Source of the DNA: Candidatus Kerfeldbacteria bacterium RIFOXYC2_FULL_38_9
GTDB lineage: Bacteria; Patescibacteriota; Patescibacteriia; UBA9570; XYC2-FULL-38-9
Assembly: GCA_001818355.1 (NCBI GenBank)
Contig: MHKJ01000030.1
Span: 11,579 to 19,038 of the forward strand
Direction of reading: 5' to 3'
Length of the DNA: 7,460 nt
Below, piece by piece: positions 5,315 to 7,460 of the stretch. The notes beneath the pieces are model-generated. The model had not been told where the DNA came from. It ran no database searches and was given only the letters and a program-made list of their open reading frames with translations. Numbering within the stretch: the first letter of the stretch is position 1; every line of letters starts with the position of its first letter. The position numbers and the translations under genes were made by a program.

Positions 5315-5998
5315 ATGACTTCAAAAAACAACATTCTTAATCAAGAGACTCTCATCAATAAAATCATTCGCTATCTTGCCGTGATAGGAATCATGCCTGG
5401 TATCATTCTGCCTTTTTACCAATTTTTCTTGCACGGTGGCCGTGATGCAGCCAGTATTATTGTCAGAAGTGCCGCTCATGCAGAAGCGCATGTTCTTGGT
5501 GGAGTTTGCTCATTATTACTCATTTTTCCGATTATCGCTACTTTTTTTACGATAGCAAAAAATAACTATAAAAAAGGTTTGTTGTTTTCTTTTGTACTCG
5601 TTCTTTTTACGCAAGCTTTATATGGTGGCTTGTTATTCGTTGATGGTTTTACAAATACAATTCTTGCTCAATATGATCCCGTTCAACAAACAAATCAACA
5701 TTCAGAAAATTTATTTGAAGTTATTTTTCAAAATAATTTATTAGGCATGGCACCAATAATCATTATCATTGGTTTTTTTCTCTTGATTATAGCGTACGCA
5801 CTGTGGGGAAGTTACATTATTCGCTCTAGAATATTTCCTAAATTAATAGGAGGATTATTTATTATGGGCGGTTTAATAATTGGAACAGCCTTGTTCACTC
5901 CAGCTAAATTTGCCACTCTTGGTTACGCTGGGATAGGCTTTGGCAATGCCTGGTTAGGACTTTTGATATTTACTAATAGATATACATTTAAAGCTTAA
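5315..5998 (+). CDS. Six-helix integral membrane protein, unknown function
   Basis: A 227-residue protein with predicted membrane segments at about 20-39, 58-80, 88-109, 142-168, 176-195 and 202-220. Polar residues that may matter are HGGRD (40-44), HAEAH (55-59) at the entry of helix 2, and VDGF (109-112) after helix 3; an extracytoplasmic or cytoplasmic loop of about 30 residues separates helices 3 and 4. The C-terminal GxGxxWLGxL pattern resembles a widespread uncharacterised membrane family that I cannot name. No transporter or enzyme motif is recognised. The ATG has no Shine-Dalgarno and is the first good start after the candidate promoter. Lying just after a MarR gene on the same strand, it may be the regulated gene, for instance in stress or drug tolerance; that is inference from context only. 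Confidence 0.85.
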   Translation: MTSKNNILNQETLINKIIRYLAVIGIMPGIILPFYQFFLHGGRDAASIIVRSAAHAEAHVLGGVCSLLLIFPIIATFFTIAKNNYKKGLLFSFVLVLFTQALYGGLLFVDGFTNTILAQYDPVQQTNQHSENLFEVIFQNNLLGMAPIIIIIGFFLLIIAYALWGSYIIRSRIFPKLIGGLFIMGGLIIGTALFTPAKFATLGYAGIGFGNAWLGLLIFTNRYTFKA

Positions 5999-6027
5999 AA
6001 ATAAACTAACAGTTACTACCCATCATG

Positions 6028-6089
6028 CCTATTCCGTTCCGCTCGAATTGTTGATAAAATAAGTTCGAATTTCGTCGTAAGTAGTCAGC
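6028..6089 (-). repeat. Copy 2 of the 62-bp dispersed direct repeat
   Basis: Pairs with 4350-4411 (54 of 62 identical, bases 6059-6089 all identical). On the minus strand it encodes LTTYDEIRTYFINNSSGTE and a TAG stop (6029-6031). Unlike copy 1, the reading frame continues well upstream of the repeat. Confidence 0.75.
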
Positions 6090-6242
6090 CAAGCAGAACT
6101 TTCATCAAAATTGATACCACAAAGCGCAGCAAACAGCGTTTTTTTGGTACTCCTTTTCAAGGAAGTTTTCTCTGGCTGAGATTAGTATACGCTGGACGAA
6201 CATTTTTTGAAAAGCAATAGGTTTGAGCCCTTCTGTCCGCAC
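6029..6242 (-). pseudogene. Frameshifted 3' remnant of an unrecognised minus-strand gene
   Basis: Two overlapping minus-strand frames together look like one broken gene. The downstream frame (6181 to 6029) ends with FAALCGINFDESSAWL and then the repeat-encoded tail LTTYDEIRTYFINNSSGTE. The upstream frame is open from about 6295, passes through REL, VRTEGLKPIAFQKMFVQRI and ARENFLEKEYQK, and stops at 6105-6107. They would join by a single-base shift at the seven-T run 6139-6145, a common slippage site. I do not recognise the protein; the same C-terminus is preserved at 4351-4411. The VRTEGLKP stretch also resembles the antisense of a tRNA 3' end, so the upstream part is less certain than the tail. 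Confidence 0.4.
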
Positions 6243-6262
6243 ATTTCGTAACTCTCTATCTA

Positions 6263-6291
6263 TTAAATTAAATCCGAATAAATGATATACT
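6263..6291 (+). promoter_or_regulatory. Candidate promoter of the flavoprotein gene
   Basis: TATACT (6286-6291), the same -10 hexamer as the MarR promoter, with a weak TTAAAT -35 box 17 bases upstream (6263-6268). The GTG start at 6329 follows a short AT-rich leader without a clear Shine-Dalgarno. Confidence 0.4.
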
Positions 6292-6328
6292 TATAGCATA
6301 TATTTATTAACCAATTAAGATTAGTATT

Positions 6329-7105
6329 GTGAACATCCTTGCCTTCAATTCAAGCCACCGTGGTCGAAATGGACATAGTCATTTTTTAATTGAAAAAATT
6401 TTTCAAGGAGCTAGAAAACACGGAGTAGAGTGTGAAGAAGTAATATTAAGAGATTATAACATCAAACCATGCTTAGCTTGTGGAATGTGTCATACCAAAC
6501 AACATTGGTTAAAATGTATACAAACGGATGATCTAGAAAAAATTTATCAAAAATTTCAAAAGGCTGATATTATCATCTTCAGTTCTCCTGCCTATGTGTT
6601 TGGTATTTCTTCTCGGCTCAAAATGCTGTTAGAACGCTTACTTTATAGCACAGCTGATGTGCACAATATTCAAATGAGTAAGAGTGGATTGTTTTTTCAT
6701 CATATTGATCATTCTGTTTTTTCCAAACCATTTGTCCTCTTAGTGTGTTGTGATAATTTAGAAGAGGAAACCCCGAAAAACGTTATTTCTTATTTTAAAA
6801 CCTATTCTCGATTTATGGATGCACCAATGCTTGGCGCACTTGTACGGAAATCAGGGGAGCTGTCTGGCTATGGTAAAAAACCTTCAGCGTACCAAAACTA
6901 TCCTGTTTTGGAAAAAATTTATCAGGCCTATGAGACCATTGGAGAAGAGATTGCTCTGACAAAAAGCATAAGTAAAAGAACACAAAAATTAGCAAATAAG
7001 CCATTAATAACAGTCCCTTTCTTTAATCTGTTAAAAAGAATCCCGCAGTTTCGTCAAAAGTTTCTCGAAAAGGCGCGTGAAGTGCAACAGAAAACTTCGC
7101 AATAG
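6329..7105 (+). CDS. Flavodoxin-fold NAD(P)H/FMN oxidoreductase (iron-sulfur flavoprotein-like)
   Basis: A 258-residue cytoplasmic flavoprotein, probably using FMN for electron transfer from NAD(P)H. The N-terminus NILAFNSSHRGRNGHSHFL is the strand and phosphate-binding loop of the NADPH-dependent FMN reductase / flavodoxin group, and IIIFSSPAYVFGISSRLKML (81-100) is the next flavin-contacting strand and loop. Four cysteines, C48-x2-C51-x2-C54-x8-C63, follow YNIKPC; this resembles the compact cluster of iron-sulfur flavoproteins, though the last spacing is slightly longer than the C-x4-7-C I recall for archaeal Isf. The basic C-terminal tail (about 212-258) extends beyond the core fold. The GTG start is the only sensible one, because the strand begins directly after it. 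The amidohydrolase starts 5 bases after its stop, suggesting one transcript. Confidence 0.85.
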   Translation: MNILAFNSSHRGRNGHSHFLIEKIFQGARKHGVECEEVILRDYNIKPCLACGMCHTKQHWLKCIQTDDLEKIYQKFQKADIIIFSSPAYVFGISSRLKMLLERLLYSTADVHNIQMSKSGLFFHHIDHSVFSKPFVLLVCCDNLEEETPKNVISYFKTYSRFMDAPMLGALVRKSGELSGYGKKPSAYQNYPVLEKIYQAYETIGEEIALTKSISKRTQKLANKPLITVPFFNLLKRIPQFRQKFLEKAREVQQKTSQ

Positions 7106-7110
7106 GCGGT

Positions 7111-7460
7111 ATGAAAAAATTATTCTATAATTTTCGACTGTTTAATGGCAAAGATAATACATTATTTTCGAATAAAATACTTTTAGTGAATGACGGTATT
7201 TTTAAAAATATTTTGGATATTCATGAAATAAAAAAGTACCCACAATATCAATTATGTGATTTAAATGGATTAACGGTTCTTCCTGGTTTAATTGATGCAC
7301 ATGTTCATATTACCAATTTTCAGTTTACTAACCCGATTAAACCGCCGGCATGTTTTCAAATAAATAAGCAACGTTATTTAAATCTCAAAACAGCGTTAAA
7401 ATACGGCATCACAACTGTACGGGATCTGGGTGGATTTCCAAATTTTATTCAACAGGCAAA
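7111..7460 (+). CDS. Amidohydrolase family protein, N-terminal part
   Basis: A frame open to the window edge, with 116 complete codons. It shows the beta-rich N-terminus of metal-dependent amidohydrolases, LNGLTVLPGLIDAHVHI (51-67) with the metal-binding His-x-His pair H64 and H66, and then KYGITTVRDLGGF (97-109), the first barrel turn typical of imidazolonepropionase and prolidase-like members. The enzyme would hydrolyse a C-N bond in a ring or peptide using one or two divalent metals; the substrate cannot be told because the catalytic core lies outside the window. It starts 5 bases after the flavoprotein stop. AGGCGGT sits very close to the ATG, a poor Shine-Dalgarno spacing, so translation is probably coupled to the gene before. 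Confidence 0.88.
   Translation, partial: MKKLFYNFRLFNGKDNTLFSNKILLVNDGIFKNILDIHEIKKYPQYQLCDLNGLTVLPGLIDAHVHITNFQFTNPIKPPACFQINKQRYLNLKTALKYGITTVRDLGGFPNFIQQA

Noticed and set aside
6220..6243. GGTTTGAGCCCTTCTGTCCGC resembles a tRNA T-arm and 3' acceptor, possibly an attachment-site copy.
   Set aside because: The T-stem does not pair well, no matching 5' acceptor lies about 70 bases upstream, and no D or anticodon arm is seen. The same bases are readable as part of the minus-strand coding remnant.
6277..6310. Near-palindromic AATAAA...TTTATT over the flavoprotein promoter as an operator.
   Set aside because: The match is imperfect, built only of A/T, and of a kind expected by chance in such AT-rich gaps.

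Overview
The window is AT-rich and gene-dense, with short intergenic gaps, several genes lacking a Shine-Dalgarno sequence, ATGA stop/start overlaps, a MacB-type ABC export cassette, and remnants of small mobile genes. TGA acts as a normal stop. This fits a member of the Candidate Phyla Radiation (Patescibacteria) or another small-genome uncultured bacterium. That placement is an inference from style; no phylogenetic marker is present.

Layout. (1) Positions 1-818, minus strand: a protein open at both window-side ends that joins the C-terminal part of a uridine-kinase-like P-loop kinase to a YbaK/ProX-type prolyl-tRNA editing domain. It has lost its N-terminus, including the P-loop. (2) Near 804-820 it meets, head to head, the equally truncated FtsX/MacB-type permease that runs to 1481. 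Two unrelated genes cut at the same point indicate a rearrangement or a chimeric assembly or amplification join. (3) Positions 1528-4273 continue the export cassette: a 167-residue membrane-anchored protein, a HlyD/MacA-type adaptor with a very long coiled coil, and a LolD/MacB-type ATPase, the last two each joined to the gene before by an ATGA overlap.

(4) Positions 4274-4717 are a non-coding stretch of remnants and signals: a hairpin with 13-bp arms, one copy of a 62-bp dispersed repeat, a GC-rich palindromic region, a 40-codon stump of a GIY-YIG nuclease, then a near-consensus promoter and a 21-bp perfect palindrome ending at the base before the next start codon. (5) Positions 4718-5998 hold a MarR-family repressor (probably autoregulated through that palindrome), a possible 27-residue membrane peptide, and a six-helix membrane protein of unknown function. 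(6) Positions 5999-6328 hold the second copy of the 62-bp repeat. Read on the minus strand, both repeat copies are the decaying 3' end of a related protein-coding gene. (7) Positions 6329-7460 hold a flavodoxin-fold NAD(P)H/FMN oxidoreductase with four clustered cysteines, followed 5 bases later by the start of an amidohydrolase that leaves the window.

How the genes relate: the adaptor, ATPase and permease would form one tripartite ABC exporter, but only the C-terminal part of the permease is present. MarR may control itself and possibly the membrane protein downstream. The oxidoreductase and amidohydrolase look co-transcribed. I see no CRISPR array, intact tRNA or rRNA, or intact insertion sequence. 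The most unusual items are the kinase/tRNA-deacylase fusion, the head-to-head truncation junction, and the pair of coding-derived repeats beside palindromes and a nuclease stump.
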